Shown piece after piece: positions 16,786 to 25,074 of a DNA stretch of 64,000 nt (position 1 is the stretch's first letter; each line of letters opens with the position of its first letter). Source of the DNA: an uncultured Anaerofilum sp. (GTDB lineage Bacteria; Bacillota; Clostridia; Oscillospirales; Ruminococcaceae); the NCBI GenBank assembly GCA_944385935.1, contig CALWZC010000011.1, positions 47,821-111,820 of the forward strand, given 5' to 3'. The notes below the pieces were generated by a model. That model was not told where the DNA came from. It saw only the letters and a program-made list of their open reading frames with translations, and did no database searches. The position numbers and the translations under genes were made by a program.

Positions 16786-17280
16786 AGTGGATAAATGCAG
16801 GAAACGCTGGTAATCTGGCGCATAGGAGAAAGATTTGACTGCATTGTTTGCAAAAGAGAAGGGGATTTTATCGGGAAATGGAATTTATTTCCAGAATGTA
16901 TAGGGGAAATGTTGAAAACTTGGTTGAGAAATGTGGATAAGTGTGTTTAACGACAAGAATTTACAAAATAGAAAAAAATACTGGCATTTAGGAGAAAAAA
17001 TTTTTATATTTGCGGGAAATAAACGTAAAAAAATTGTAGAAATTATGTATTGACACAGGAGGTTCAACAGAATGTTGAGTTTATAGTTTTCAACATCGTG
17101 TTGAAAAGACTGTTGATAACTTGAAAAATCACAGAAAAATATAGAAAAAATAAAACTTTCAACCTTTTCAACAGAGTTTTCAACAAGTGGAAAGCTGGGA
17201 AATAATAAAAAACTTTTACAAAAGGTATAATTATTCTTTACAAATCCTAAAAAAGTCCATCTAAAGAAAGATTATCCCCA
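16786..17280. other. Non-coding AT-rich region with phased DnaA-box-like 9-mers
   Basis: This is the 660-bp gap (16665-17324) between fba and the small membrane protein gene. It holds a perfect DnaA box in reverse orientation at 16932-16940 (TGTGGATAA). One-mismatch copies lie at 16786-16794 (reverse), 17111-17119 (reverse) and 17272-17280 (forward). It also holds five exact copies of TTTTCAACA in either orientation at 16910, 17087, 17099, 17165 and 17177. Neighbouring units are repeatedly 12 bp apart (9 bp plus a 3-bp spacer): 17087/17099/17111, 17165/17177 and, with degenerate units, 17061/17073 and 16910/16922. The intervening DNA is very A+T rich. No protein-coding potential is apparent. 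Confidence 0.6.
17087..17107. repeat. Inverted pair of TTTTCAACA units
   Basis: TTTTCAACA-tcg-TGTTGAAAA, a perfect inverted repeat with 9-bp arms and 3-bp spacer, the core of the 9-mer array. Confidence 0.7.
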
Positions 17281-17324
17281 TAAAAAAGTGGCTACACTTA
17301 GGATAGGAAAGGCGGTGGAAAATT

Positions 17325-17570
17325 ATGCAGGGAGTGCATCATAGAGTGGTAGAAGTGAAACCCCAGCAAAATGAATGGATTGAAAGCGTTTGGGTGGTGT
17401 TAAAGCCAGGGGCAGGAGAAGTTCACCTTGCTCAAAGTAAACAGGAGGCCGAACGATTTGCCAATGGTTTGATATGTTGGAAACGAAAAAAATCCCCTTG
17501 GGGCTGGTGTTTGGCAGCTGGTGCAGGGGTGTTGTTGCTGGGAGCGACCATGGTGTTCTTACTGATATAA
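17325..17570 (+). CDS. Small membrane protein of unknown function
   Basis: An 81-residue protein that I do not recognise. Residues 1-55 are hydrophilic with two cysteine- or tryptophan-containing patches, followed by KRKK (stop-transfer-like) and a single C-terminal membrane span of about 20 residues rich in Gly, Ala and Leu. The predicted topology is a tail-anchored or single-pass protein. The ATG at 17325 follows AAAGGCGGTGG. It is the first gene after the 9-mer array and has its own spacing from rlmB, so it is probably a monocistron or the head of the following group. Confidence 0.6.
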   Translation: MQGVHHRVVEVKPQQNEWIESVWVVLKPGAGEVHLAQSKQEAERFANGLICWKRKKSPWGWCLAAGAGVLLLGATMVFLLI

Positions 17571-17647
17571 CCTATAAAATATGACGAAGCAAAGGGATTT
17601 TGCCATACATGCTGCAAAATCCGATAGAAACTTCCCTCTTTTTCTGG

Positions 17648-17739
17648 TATAATAATAGCCGTATAACTCTGCTTTTGGCGGTTTTTGCGGGAATGCCAAA
17701 AAAGATGTATGCAAGAGAAAGCCGCATGTTGGCGGCTAT
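17648..17739 (+). promoter_or_regulatory. rlmB promoter and hairpin-rich leader
   Basis: An extended -10 box (TGG before TATAAT, 17648-17653) with a weak -35 (TAGAAA, 17625-17630). The roughly 100-base leader contains two hairpins, TTTTGGC/GCCAAAA (17673-17701) and AGCCGC/GCGGCT (17720-17737). The rlmB ribosome site follows. There is no terminator-like U-tract. Confidence 0.45.
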
Positions 17740-17759
17740 ACATAAACGGGAGGCTATCA

Positions 17760-18533
17760 ATGGAGCAAAACAATAAAAACGAAAAAGATACACAACTTGT
17801 ATATGGAAAAAATCCTGTTGCAGAACTGCTGAAAAGTGGAACCGGAGTGGATACTGTATACCTTTCGGATTCCCTTCCACCACAGGTGGCAGCTTACTAC
17901 ACTGCACTGGCAAAGGAAGCTGGTGCCGTAGCAAAACAGGTGCGCAGTGTAAAGCTAAAAGCAATGTGTGGCACAGAAAGCCATCAGGGAGTTGCTGCCT
18001 ATGCAAGCAGTATTGCCTATGTGGGATTGAATGACTTATTAAAGCAAGCAGAAGAAAAGCAGGAACCCCCCTTCTTGGTGCTGGCAGATGGAGTGGAAGA
18101 CCCCCACAATTTGGGTGCTATCATCCGTACTGCATTGTTGTGTGGTGCCCATGGCATTGTAATTCCCAAACGAGGAGGGGCACCCATTACCCCCACTGTG
18201 ATGAAAGCCTCTGCTGGTGCAGCAGCTCGTTTGCCTGTGGCACGGGTGGCCAATATTGGCGAATCCATTCGGCAGTTGAAAAAACAAAATGTGTTTGTAT
18301 ATTGTGCCGATATGGATGGCGCACCTCTACACAAAAATAATCTCACTGGCCCCATTGCCTTGGTTATGGGAAGCGAAGGCAGTGGAGTTTCCCCCTTAGT
18401 GAAAAAGCTGTGTGATGGCTCTGTAAGTCTTTCCATGGCAGGGGAAGGAACTGGTGTGGACAGCTTTAATGTGTCGGTAGCTGCTGGAATCATTCTATAT
18501 GAGATTATGCATCAGCGCACAAAAGAATGCTAA
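17760..18533 (+). CDS. rlmB: 23S rRNA 2'-O-ribose methyltransferase RlmB-type (SpoU/TrmH family)
   Basis: A 257-residue SPOUT-class methyltransferase. The N-terminal 80 residues match the substrate-binding domain (YGKNPVAELL). The knotted catalytic domain carries the three family motifs: DPHNLGAIIRTA, ALVMGSEGSGVS and DSFNVSVAAGIILYE. Family members methylate G2251 in 23S rRNA; close relatives act on other rRNA or tRNA positions, so the exact site is not certain. The ATG at 17760 follows GGGAGG. The next gene begins 20 bp after its stop. Confidence 0.9.
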   Translation: MEQNNKNEKDTQLVYGKNPVAELLKSGTGVDTVYLSDSLPPQVAAYYTALAKEAGAVAKQVRSVKLKAMCGTESHQGVAAYASSIAYVGLNDLLKQAEEKQEPPFLVLADGVEDPHNLGAIIRTALLCGAHGIVIPKRGGAPITPTVMKASAGAAARLPVARVANIGESIRQLKKQNVFVYCADMDGAPLHKNNLTGPIALVMGSEGSGVSPLVKKLCDGSVSLSMAGEGTGVDSFNVSVAAGIILYEIMHQRTKEC

Positions 18534-18553
18534 ACTCCTTGGGAGGTGCAAAG

Positions 18554-21346
18554 ATGAAACAACATGTTTCCAATGCGGAAGTTGACCGCATTCTGGAGGA
18601 AATACATCAAAAGCAATCAGCGCAGGCAGTAAGCAACCAATTGGTAGACCAAGTATTACAAAGTATTCATATGGCAGAGGGAGGCACAAACACAACACAA
18701 CAGAGTGTGCCCCCCGCCCAAGAGCCTGTTGCACAACCAAAGACAAAGGCTCACCCCAAACCCCAGCCACAACCTATAAAGAAAGAACAACATTCGAAAC
18801 CATCCCAATCCCAACCAACGGAAAAGGTGCAGCAAAGCACAGAGGAATTTGAAATACCGGTTGTTCCACATGCTTTGGGAGAAGGCAAAGGAGTTGTGGT
18901 AGATGACCGTTTTCGGGATTTCTTTACACAAACCGCTTTGGAGATAGACCCTGAAAAGTTGCGAGCTGCCAAAAAAGAAAAAAAACCAACTCTGCGGCAA
19001 CGGTTGAACCAAGTAAAAGAGCAACAAGCAAAGAGAGAAGAAGAAAAGCAACTGGAACAACAAAAAGCTCAATATGAAGAAAGCCAGTTGCAAGAGGATG
19101 TAGGGTTTTCGCTAGAGGAACAAAGAGAGCAAGAAGCAAAGGAAGAAACTGTTGAGGATAAACAGCCTACAAAGGCATTTTCCTTTTCCAAACAAGAAGA
19201 ACCAGAAGAATGGCAGGAACAAACAGGGGAGTTTTCCCTCCAGTTAGACCAACCCATTTGGGATGAACCATTGGAACCCTTACACGAACAAGAACAGGAA
19301 CTAGAACCAGAGGATTTGGAACAAAAGACCCAACCCTTTGAGCTAGAGCCAGAATTGCCCCCAGAGGAACCACAGGAAGAACCAGAGGAGCCCACACGGG
19401 TGATGGAGCAACTGGAAGAAAAGGAAGGGCAAAAAGAGGAATCAACCTCTGACCAGCCAGAAGAGCAGGTAGAGCCGAAAAAGAAGAAAAAAGGCTTTGG
19501 CCTTCGGCTATTTGGTGGCGAGGAAGAACCCGAAGAACCAGAGTCTGAGCAGGAGGAAGAGGAAGAGGAAGAAGGCACCTCCGAAAACCACGAAAAAAAG
19601 CAACCAAAGCCAGTGGTAGAAGACTATGATTGTCCAGAACAGGCAGCAGAAGTACAAGATACTCTCCTTGCCATGACAGCAAAGAACACTGTCAAAACCA
19701 TTGTTTCCGCTTTGGTAGCGGTGGTTCTACTGTGGTTGGGCATGGGGGCAGCAAGGTTTTATTCACTGCCCGGATTCATTGACCCTGCCATTGAACCAAT
19801 GCCATTTTTAATTGTGAACTTGATACTGCTTGTAGTTGTGATAGTGCTGTGCATTGGAACCATAAAAGATGGTATCGTGGGATTTTTTACAAAGCCCAGC
19901 ATGGACACCATGCCTACATTGGCTTTGTTAGGGGCATTGGTGCAAGCCATAGCATTTGTAGCCTTCCCCAAAAACTTTGAACCTGCTACATTTAGCCTAT
20001 TTTCTGGGGTAGCAGTGGTTTGTTTGTGCATGAACCTTCTAGGAGAACGGCTGCAAAATAGGGTGGTAAGCAAAAACTTTGAAATGGCCAGTTCGCAGTT
20101 GGAACACTGGGCTGCTTGCATCATTACCGACAGGGAGCGAGTGTCAGAAGTGGCAAAGGGTCTCCACGAACCAGAGCCAAGGTTGTTGGTCAGTCGCCCC
20201 ACAGCACTGGTACAAGGATTTTTAAAACAGAGCTTTTCTTTGCGGGAAAGCGAGAAAAATGCACGCAAGTTATGCTATCTGATTTTGGCAACAGGCTTGT
20301 TGGCTGCTGTTGTGGGAGGCTGGATGGCAAACAGTGTGACTGTAGGTGCCAGTGTATTTGCTGCCACGGTGTGTCTTTCTACCCCCTTTGCCAGCACCTT
20401 GCTCTATGCAGTGCCTAGCCTGTTGATGCAGAAACATGCTGGTAGGGTGGGGGCAGTGGTTCCCGGCTGGAGTGCCATGGAAGAGTTGGGCAAAACCAAT
20501 ATGGTATTGGTAGGGGCAAAAGACTTGTTTCCTGCGGGAACAGTCTCTCTGAAAGGCATTAAAACTTTTGAAAAAGAACGTATAGACCTAGCCATTTTGT
20601 ATGCTACCTCCATTTTGGTAGAGGGCTGCGACACAATGCGAGAAGTCTTTTCTGAACTGGTACAAGGAAAAACAGATATTTTGTATCCCGTGGAGAGCTT
20701 TACCCACGAGGTAGGTTGTGGGTATTCTGCATGGATTAACGACGAGCGGGTATTGATAGGCAATCGGGAAATGATGTTGCGCCATGGTCTAACTCCCCCC
20801 AGCGAAGAATGGGAAGCTCGATGCAGCAAGGATGGAGAGCGACAACTGTTGTATTTGGCTGTTTCTGGCAAGCTGTTTGGTGTGTTTGGGTTGGAGTATA
20901 AAGCAGATGATATGGTGAATGATGTGATTCATTCCCTCTATCGTCGGGGAATTTCTCTGCTGATAAAAAGCGATGACTGTTGTTTGACAGAAGAATTGAT
21001 TGCTCAAATTTATGACCTTCCGCAAGAAAGCGTAAAAATTTTGGGCCAGCAAGAACGCAAGACCTTGGGGCCAGAGCTGATTTTCCGCACACAAAGCGAA
21101 GGTGTTATGACCCATTTAGGCTCCTTTGCCTCTTTTGTTGGTGGGCTGCGTGCCGCAGAAAATGCTGCCGCCGGAGAAAATCTTGCAACGATGGTGCAAA
21201 CAGCCGCTGTTGTATTCAGTTGCGTGGTTTCTTTGGCACTTACTGTCAGTGGCGGACTAATTTCTTTGGCATTGCCAGCAGCTTTGCTGTATCAAGCCTC
21301 TTGGACGGTGTTACAGCTTGCCATGCCCTTGAGCAAACAATACTGA
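18554..21346 (+). CDS. Large membrane protein resembling an inactive P-type ATPase with acidic N-terminal extension
   Basis: A 930-residue protein not matching any enzyme I can name. Residues 1-380 are hydrophilic, Glu/Gln/Pro-rich and low complexity, probably unstructured with coiled-coil stretches. Hydrophobic spans follow at about 382-402, 418-438, 455-473, 481-498, 575-592, 602-625 and 880-915. The layout and several segments follow a heavy-metal P-type ATPase: SAMEELGKTN before the phosphorylation site, GNREMM in the nucleotide domain, and the GKLFGVFGLEY segment. However, the DKTGT site reads GAKDLFP (about 654-660), the TGD motif reads KSDD, GDGxND is absent and the metal-binding CPC appears as STP. 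No catalytic activity is expected. A regulatory or scaffold role is my inference. The ATG at 18554 follows GGGAGGTG. Confidence 0.7.
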   Translation: MKQHVSNAEVDRILEEIHQKQSAQAVSNQLVDQVLQSIHMAEGGTNTTQQSVPPAQEPVAQPKTKAHPKPQPQPIKKEQHSKPSQSQPTEKVQQSTEEFEIPVVPHALGEGKGVVVDDRFRDFFTQTALEIDPEKLRAAKKEKKPTLRQRLNQVKEQQAKREEEKQLEQQKAQYEESQLQEDVGFSLEEQREQEAKEETVEDKQPTKAFSFSKQEEPEEWQEQTGEFSLQLDQPIWDEPLEPLHEQEQELEPEDLEQKTQPFELEPELPPEEPQEEPEEPTRVMEQLEEKEGQKEESTSDQPEEQVEPKKKKKGFGLRLFGGEEEPEEPESEQEEEEEEEGTSENHEKKQPKPVVEDYDCPEQAAEVQDTLLAMTAKNTVKTIVSALVAVVLLWLGMGAARFYSLPGFIDPAIEPMPFLIVNLILLVVVIVLCIGTIKDGIVGFFTKPSMDTMPTLALLGALVQAIAFVAFPKNFEPATFSLFSGVAVVCLCMNLLGERLQNRVVSKNFEMASSQLEHWAACIITDRERVSEVAKGLHEPEPRLLVSRPTALVQGFLKQSFSLRESEKNARKLCYLILATGLLAAVVGGWMANSVTVGASVFAATVCLSTPFASTLLYAVPSLLMQKHAGRVGAVVPGWSAMEELGKTNMVLVGAKDLFPAGTVSLKGIKTFEKERIDLAILYATSILVEGCDTMREVFSELVQGKTDILYPVESFTHEVGCGYSAWINDERVLIGNREMMLRHGLTPPSEEWEARCSKDGERQLLYLAVSGKLFGVFGLEYKADDMVNDVIHSLYRRGISLLIKSDDCCLTEELIAQIYDLPQESVKILGQQERKTLGPELIFRTQSEGVMTHLGSFASFVGGLRAAENAAAGENLATMVQTAAVVFSCVVSLALTVSGGLISLALPAALLYQASWTVLQLAMPLSKQY

Positions 21347-21379
21347 CCACATCTCATATGTAAATAGCATAATCAAAAA

Positions 21380-21420
21380 GGCTCTGCCGTTCCCAGTAGG
21401 AACAGCAGAGCCATTTTTTG
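21380..21420. terminator. Bidirectional terminator
   Basis: GGCTCTGC pairs with GCAGAGCC, enclosing an inner GTTCC/GGAAC stem, followed by ATTTTTT on the + strand and preceded by AAAAA. It ends the 930-residue protein gene and the convergent MATE gene. Confidence 0.88.
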
Positions 21421-21433
21421 TTTGTTGTTTTGG

Positions 21434-22804
21434 TTAATGAGATGAAGAAAAGGCGGCTTGTTGTGCATACAGCTTTTTCAGCAAGAAAAGGAATAGAATT
21501 AAACAGAAAATTCCTTGTGCCATAGAGGAAATGGACAGACTCCACCAAATTCCGCACAATCCCAAAGCGGTGGTAGTAAGTACCATAGCCATGGGAATAC
21601 GGGCTGCACTGAATACACCACATACCACGGCAGGGGTAAGGGTATGCCCCAAACCTGCAAAGGCACCCACAATCATAATTTGCCAACACATAAACATTTG
21701 GGAATAGGAAATAATTTGCAGATAGTCCACTCCCATGGAAGTGACAGAAGGGTCGGGAATAAAAATGCGGAAAATGGGTACAGCACAGAAGTACAGCAAG
21801 AAGGTTGTAAAAATACCCCATCCGCTCATAAAGGTAAGAGCTGTAAAAAAGCCCTTTTTCACACGATGGATATTTCTGGCACCCCAGTTTTGTGCCATAA
21901 AACTGTTGACTGCCACAGAAAATCCGTCTGCGATTACCCAGCTAACCGATTCAATCTGGCTGCCTACCTTTTGCACAGCAATGGCATCATCTCCAAAAGC
22001 GGCAACCATACGGGAAATTACCATGGCAATAAGGGGGAAAAGCATATTTTGAAAGGCAGCCGGCAGACTGAGCCGAAAAATATCCCCAATTTTTCCAAAA
22101 TCAGGACGAGAAAAGAATCGAACGTGACAAAATAGGTGCTTATCTTTAAGTGCAGCCACTAAAAATTGAGCAGCTACTAAAAATTGTCCGGTAACAGTTG
22201 CCACACCCGCACCGGCTGCCCCCATAGCAGGCACAGGGCCAAAGCCAAAAATAAACAAGGGGTCTAAAATAATATTTGCCACCAACCCCACTGCATTGAT
22301 ATAAAAAGGGGTTCGGCTGTTGCCGGTAACGGTGAGGAAAGAGGTCATAATTTGGGTAAAGAATACCAGTGGCATACCTGCACCAATAATACGCAAATAG
22401 GCTTGTGCATCTGCGATGACTTTGGGCTGTGACAACTGGAAAAATTCAATCAATTGGGGAGCAAACACCAACAAAACAGCACTGTAAACCACAGACAAAA
22501 ACAGACACAACTGCAAGGCAGATTGTGCATATTGGGCAGCTTCTTTTACATTTCCGGCCCCCAAACGGTGACCAACTCGAACCTGTCCGCCAGTGCGTGC
22601 CATGGTAACAAGTCCAGTGGAAAGCCAGTTGAACATTCCGGCAACACCCACAGCGGCCACGGCACCAGCACCAAGCCGACCTATCCAAATCATATCTGTC
22701 ATGTTGTATGCCATTTGAATCAATGAGGTTGCCATCAGTGGCAAGGCCAGCCGAAGCAAGGTGCTACCAATGGAGCCACTGAGAAAATCAATTCGTTTTT
22801 CCAT
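21434..22804 (-). CDS. MATE family multidrug/cation exporter
   Basis: A 456-residue integral membrane protein with twelve predicted spans in two homologous halves. The N-terminus IDFLSGSIGSTLLRLALPLMATS and repeated G-N-x-R/S loops (GNSRTPFYINAVGL) are typical of the MATE (NorM/DinF-like) family. These proteins expel drugs or metabolites in exchange for Na+ or H+. The substrate cannot be predicted. The ATG at 22804 follows AAAGGAG. Transcription starts from 22869-22897, and a terminator-like hairpin occupies the start of the leader. Confidence 0.92.
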   Translation of the reverse strand: MEKRIDFLSGSIGSTLLRLALPLMATSLIQMAYNMTDMIWIGRLGAGAVAAVGVAGMFNWLSTGLVTMARTGGQVRVGHRLGAGNVKEAAQYAQSALQLCLFLSVVYSAVLLVFAPQLIEFFQLSQPKVIADAQAYLRIIGAGMPLVFFTQIMTSFLTVTGNSRTPFYINAVGLVANIILDPLFIFGFGPVPAMGAAGAGVATVTGQFLVAAQFLVAALKDKHLFCHVRFFSRPDFGKIGDIFRLSLPAAFQNMLFPLIAMVISRMVAAFGDDAIAVQKVGSQIESVSWVIADGFSVAVNSFMAQNWGARNIHRVKKGFFTALTFMSGWGIFTTFLLYFCAVPIFRIFIPDPSVTSMGVDYLQIISYSQMFMCWQIMIVGAFAGLGHTLTPAVVCGVFSAARIPMAMVLTTTALGLCGIWWSLSISSMAQGIFCLILFLFLLKKLYAQQAAFSSSH

Positions 22805-22833
22805 ATATTCTCCTTTCGTCTAGTGGGCAAAAC

Positions 22834-22865
22834 AAAAGAAGGTGTCACAGGCGGCACCTTCCTTT
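22834..22865 (-). terminator. Leader hairpin with U-tract upstream of the MATE gene
   Basis: On the - strand GAAGGTG pairs with CACCTTC (7 bp, 10-base loop, extended by A-T pairs), followed by TTTTGTTTT. It lies between the predicted start point (about 22862) and the MATE start, so it would act as an attenuator or as a 5' stabilising stem. Confidence 0.5.
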
Positions 22866-22868
22866 GTT

Positions 22869-22897
22869 ACTATATCACACCATAAAGGGGAAGTAAA
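22869..22897 (-). promoter_or_regulatory. MATE gene promoter
   Basis: TTTACT (22897-22892) and TATAGT (22874-22869) on the - strand with 17-bp spacing. Confidence 0.55.
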
Positions 22898-22914
22898 GAG
22901 GCCAAGGGGAGTTA

Positions 22915-22942
22915 TTGCCAAAGAGGAATTTTGCTATATAAT
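22915..22942 (+). promoter_or_regulatory. Promoter of the aminotransferase gene
   Basis: TTGCCA (22915-22920) and TATAAT (22937-22942) with 16-bp spacing, divergent from the MATE promoter. Confidence 0.6.
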
Positions 22943-22999
22943 AGGAGAATAAGAAAAACCACTTGCAAAAAGCGAGAAAAAAGCAGAGGGGGAAAGAAT

Positions 23000-24202
23000 A
23001 TGTTCGCAAAAGAAATGGTAGAGCTGGGCAACCAGCGTTCTGTAATTCGGGAACTGTTTGAATATGGCAATCAGCGTGCCAAGGTAGTGGGAAAAGAAAA
23101 CGTATTTGATTTTAGTTTAGGAAACCCCAGTGTACCAGCACCCCAATGGGTAGGGGATAGATTGCAGGAATTGCTGGACACACAATCTCCCATGGCATTG
23201 CACAGCTATACCAGTGCGCCGGGAGATATGCAAGTGAGAAATGCAGTGGCAACAGACCTAAACCACAGGTTTGGTACCCAATACAGTGGAGAAAGTTTGT
23301 ATTTGACCGCCGGTGCAGCGGCTGCTTTGTGTGCTTGTTTTCGGGCATTGACCGAAAGCCCAACAGATGAATTTGTGGCCATTGCACCCTACTTTCCAGA
23401 ATACAAATGCTTTGTGGAACAAGGGGCGGGGGCAACCCTTCGAGTGGCAGAGGCAGATACAAAGGAATTTCAGATTGATTTTGACCAGTTGGAACAATGC
23501 CTTAATCCCAACACAAGAGGGGTAATTGTAAACAGTCCAAACAATCCTTCTGGGGCGGTGTATCATCTGGAAACTGTGCAACGATTGGCACAACTGTTGG
23601 AGAGAAAAAGCAAAGAGTATGGACACCCCATTTTCATCATTTCCGATGAACCCTATCGGGAAATTGTTTACACAGAAGAAACCCCATTTTTGCCCAACTA
23701 TTACAAAGACACCTTGGTGTGTTATTCTTGGTCAAAAAGTTTATCTTTGCCAGGGGAAAGAATTGGCTATGTGCTGGTTCCCCCCACAGTGACCAATGCT
23801 AAAGAGGCCTATGATGCCATTTGTGGAGCAGGCAGAAGTTTGGGCTATGTAAATGCCCCCAGCTTGTTCCAAAAGGTGATTGCCTGTGCAGGGGGGCACA
23901 AGGCAGAAGTTGAGGCATACCGCAAAAATAGAGATTTGCTCTGTGAGGGCTTGAAACAGGCAGGGTATTCCTTTGCTGTGCCACAGGGGGCTTTTTATCT
24001 TTTTCCCGCTGTTCCGGGAGGAAATGGGGAAGAATTTAGCAAGCGAGCTATGAAATATGACCTTCTGGTGGTGCCTGGGGAGGGCTTTGGTTGCCCTGGT
24101 CATATTCGTATTTCCTACTGTGTAGCAGAGGACACCATCCGGCGAGCTTTGCCCTTGTTTACAAAATTGATGGAAGAATACCAAAGCAGTGCAAAACAAT
24201 AA
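23000..24202 (+). CDS. Pyridoxal phosphate-dependent aminotransferase, class I
   Basis: A 400-residue fold-type I aminotransferase. The family pattern is visible: N-terminal LGNPSVPAP, the NSPNNPSGAVY loop, cofactor-binding SDEPYREIVY, and the Schiff-base lysine in YSWSKSLSLPGERIGY. A C-terminal arginine in GHIRISYC would bind the substrate carboxylate. It is most like aspartate or aromatic aminotransferases of the I-gamma group. A role in the last step to Phe or Tyr would complement the aromatic operon, but that is conjecture. The ATG at 23000 follows GAGGGGGAAAG; upstream in-frame codons have no ribosome site. Confidence 0.88.
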   Translation: MFAKEMVELGNQRSVIRELFEYGNQRAKVVGKENVFDFSLGNPSVPAPQWVGDRLQELLDTQSPMALHSYTSAPGDMQVRNAVATDLNHRFGTQYSGESLYLTAGAAAALCACFRALTESPTDEFVAIAPYFPEYKCFVEQGAGATLRVAEADTKEFQIDFDQLEQCLNPNTRGVIVNSPNNPSGAVYHLETVQRLAQLLERKSKEYGHPIFIISDEPYREIVYTEETPFLPNYYKDTLVCYSWSKSLSLPGERIGYVLVPPTVTNAKEAYDAICGAGRSLGYVNAPSLFQKVIACAGGHKAEVEAYRKNRDLLCEGLKQAGYSFAVPQGAFYLFPAVPGGNGEEFSKRAMKYDLLVVPGEGFGCPGHIRISYCVAEDTIRRALPLFTKLMEEYQSSAKQ

Positions 24203-24282
24203 ATAGTTTTGAAATTTGTAGAAGCTGTGCTATACTTGAAACAAAAGCGCAGATTTTGCGGTGGCTAAGGGAGGTTTTTGCT

Positions 24283-25074
24283 GTGATTCGCCTGATTGCA
24301 AGTGATGTAGATGGAACTTTGCTGCAAAATGGAAACAGAGAGTTAAACCCAGAACTGTTTTCCTTAATTGAACGATTGGAGCAGAAGGGGATTATTTTTT
24401 GTGCTGCCAGTGGTAGACAATATCCCAATTTAAAGAGGTTGTTTGCACCTGTGTGGGAACGAATTGCCTTTATTAGCGAAAATGGAGCATTGGTGACCCA
24501 TCAAGGAAAAAATATTGCTGTGCAGCCCATGCCAAGACAGGAGAGTCTAGAACTGATTGCAGACATTTTGGCACAACCCGGCTGTGAAGTACAGGTATCA
24601 GGAAAAGAACAAGTATACCTCAGCCCTCGCAACCCTAAATTTATTGACCACATCGAAAATTTTGTAAAAAATAAGGTGGTTTTGCAGGACGATTTCTCCC
24701 AAATTGAGGAGCCATTTTTGAAGATTTCCGCCATGATGATGGATGGTGTAGAGGATGAAACCCTAGAATATTTCAGCCGTCGATGGGCCCAAAAGCTAAA
24801 TGTGGCTTTGGCAGGGAGTTGTTGGGTGGATTTTACTGTAGCCAACAAAGCGCAGGCATTGACAGAGTTGTGCCACCAACTAAACATTTCTTTGTCCGAA
24901 ACTGCCGCCTTTGGGGATAATTACAACGATATGGAAATGTTACATATGGCAAAATATGCGTGGGCCATGGGCAAGGCAGATGATGTAATTAAACAGGCAG
25001 CCGGCCGAACTTGCAGCCGTGTGGAACCAGTGTTGCAAAGCATACTGGATGCTTTGGAGGGACTGAAACAATGA
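24283..25074 (+). CDS. Cof-type HAD-superfamily phosphatase
   Basis: A 263-residue HAD hydrolase of subclass IIB. Motif I is SDVDGTLL (residues 6-13) with both catalytic aspartates, motif II is ASGRQY, the lysine of motif III lies before FGDNYNDMEML, which is motif IV. The central alpha/beta cap is typical of Cof proteins that dephosphorylate sugar phosphates, FMN or PLP. The GTG at 24283 is chosen because it lies just before the first strand and has GGGAGG upstream; longer readings overlap the previous gene. The 3' end overlaps the next, related gene (ATGA). Confidence 0.9.
   Translation: MIRLIASDVDGTLLQNGNRELNPELFSLIERLEQKGIIFCAASGRQYPNLKRLFAPVWERIAFISENGALVTHQGKNIAVQPMPRQESLELIADILAQPGCEVQVSGKEQVYLSPRNPKFIDHIENFVKNKVVLQDDFSQIEEPFLKISAMMMDGVEDETLEYFSRRWAQKLNVALAGSCWVDFTVANKAQALTELCHQLNISLSETAAFGDNYNDMEMLHMAKYAWAMGKADDVIKQAAGRTCSRVEPVLQSILDALEGLKQ

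Noticed and set aside
16665..17324. Chromosomal replication origin
   Set aside because: DnaA-box-like units are present, but dnaA, dnaN and related genes are absent and gene direction does not switch here. I report it as a DnaA-box-like cluster only.
19069..19682. Ser-rich and Leu/Val-rich open frames on the - strand
   Set aside because: They are reverse readings of the Glu/Gln-rich coding segment of the 930-residue protein and show pure low-complexity composition.
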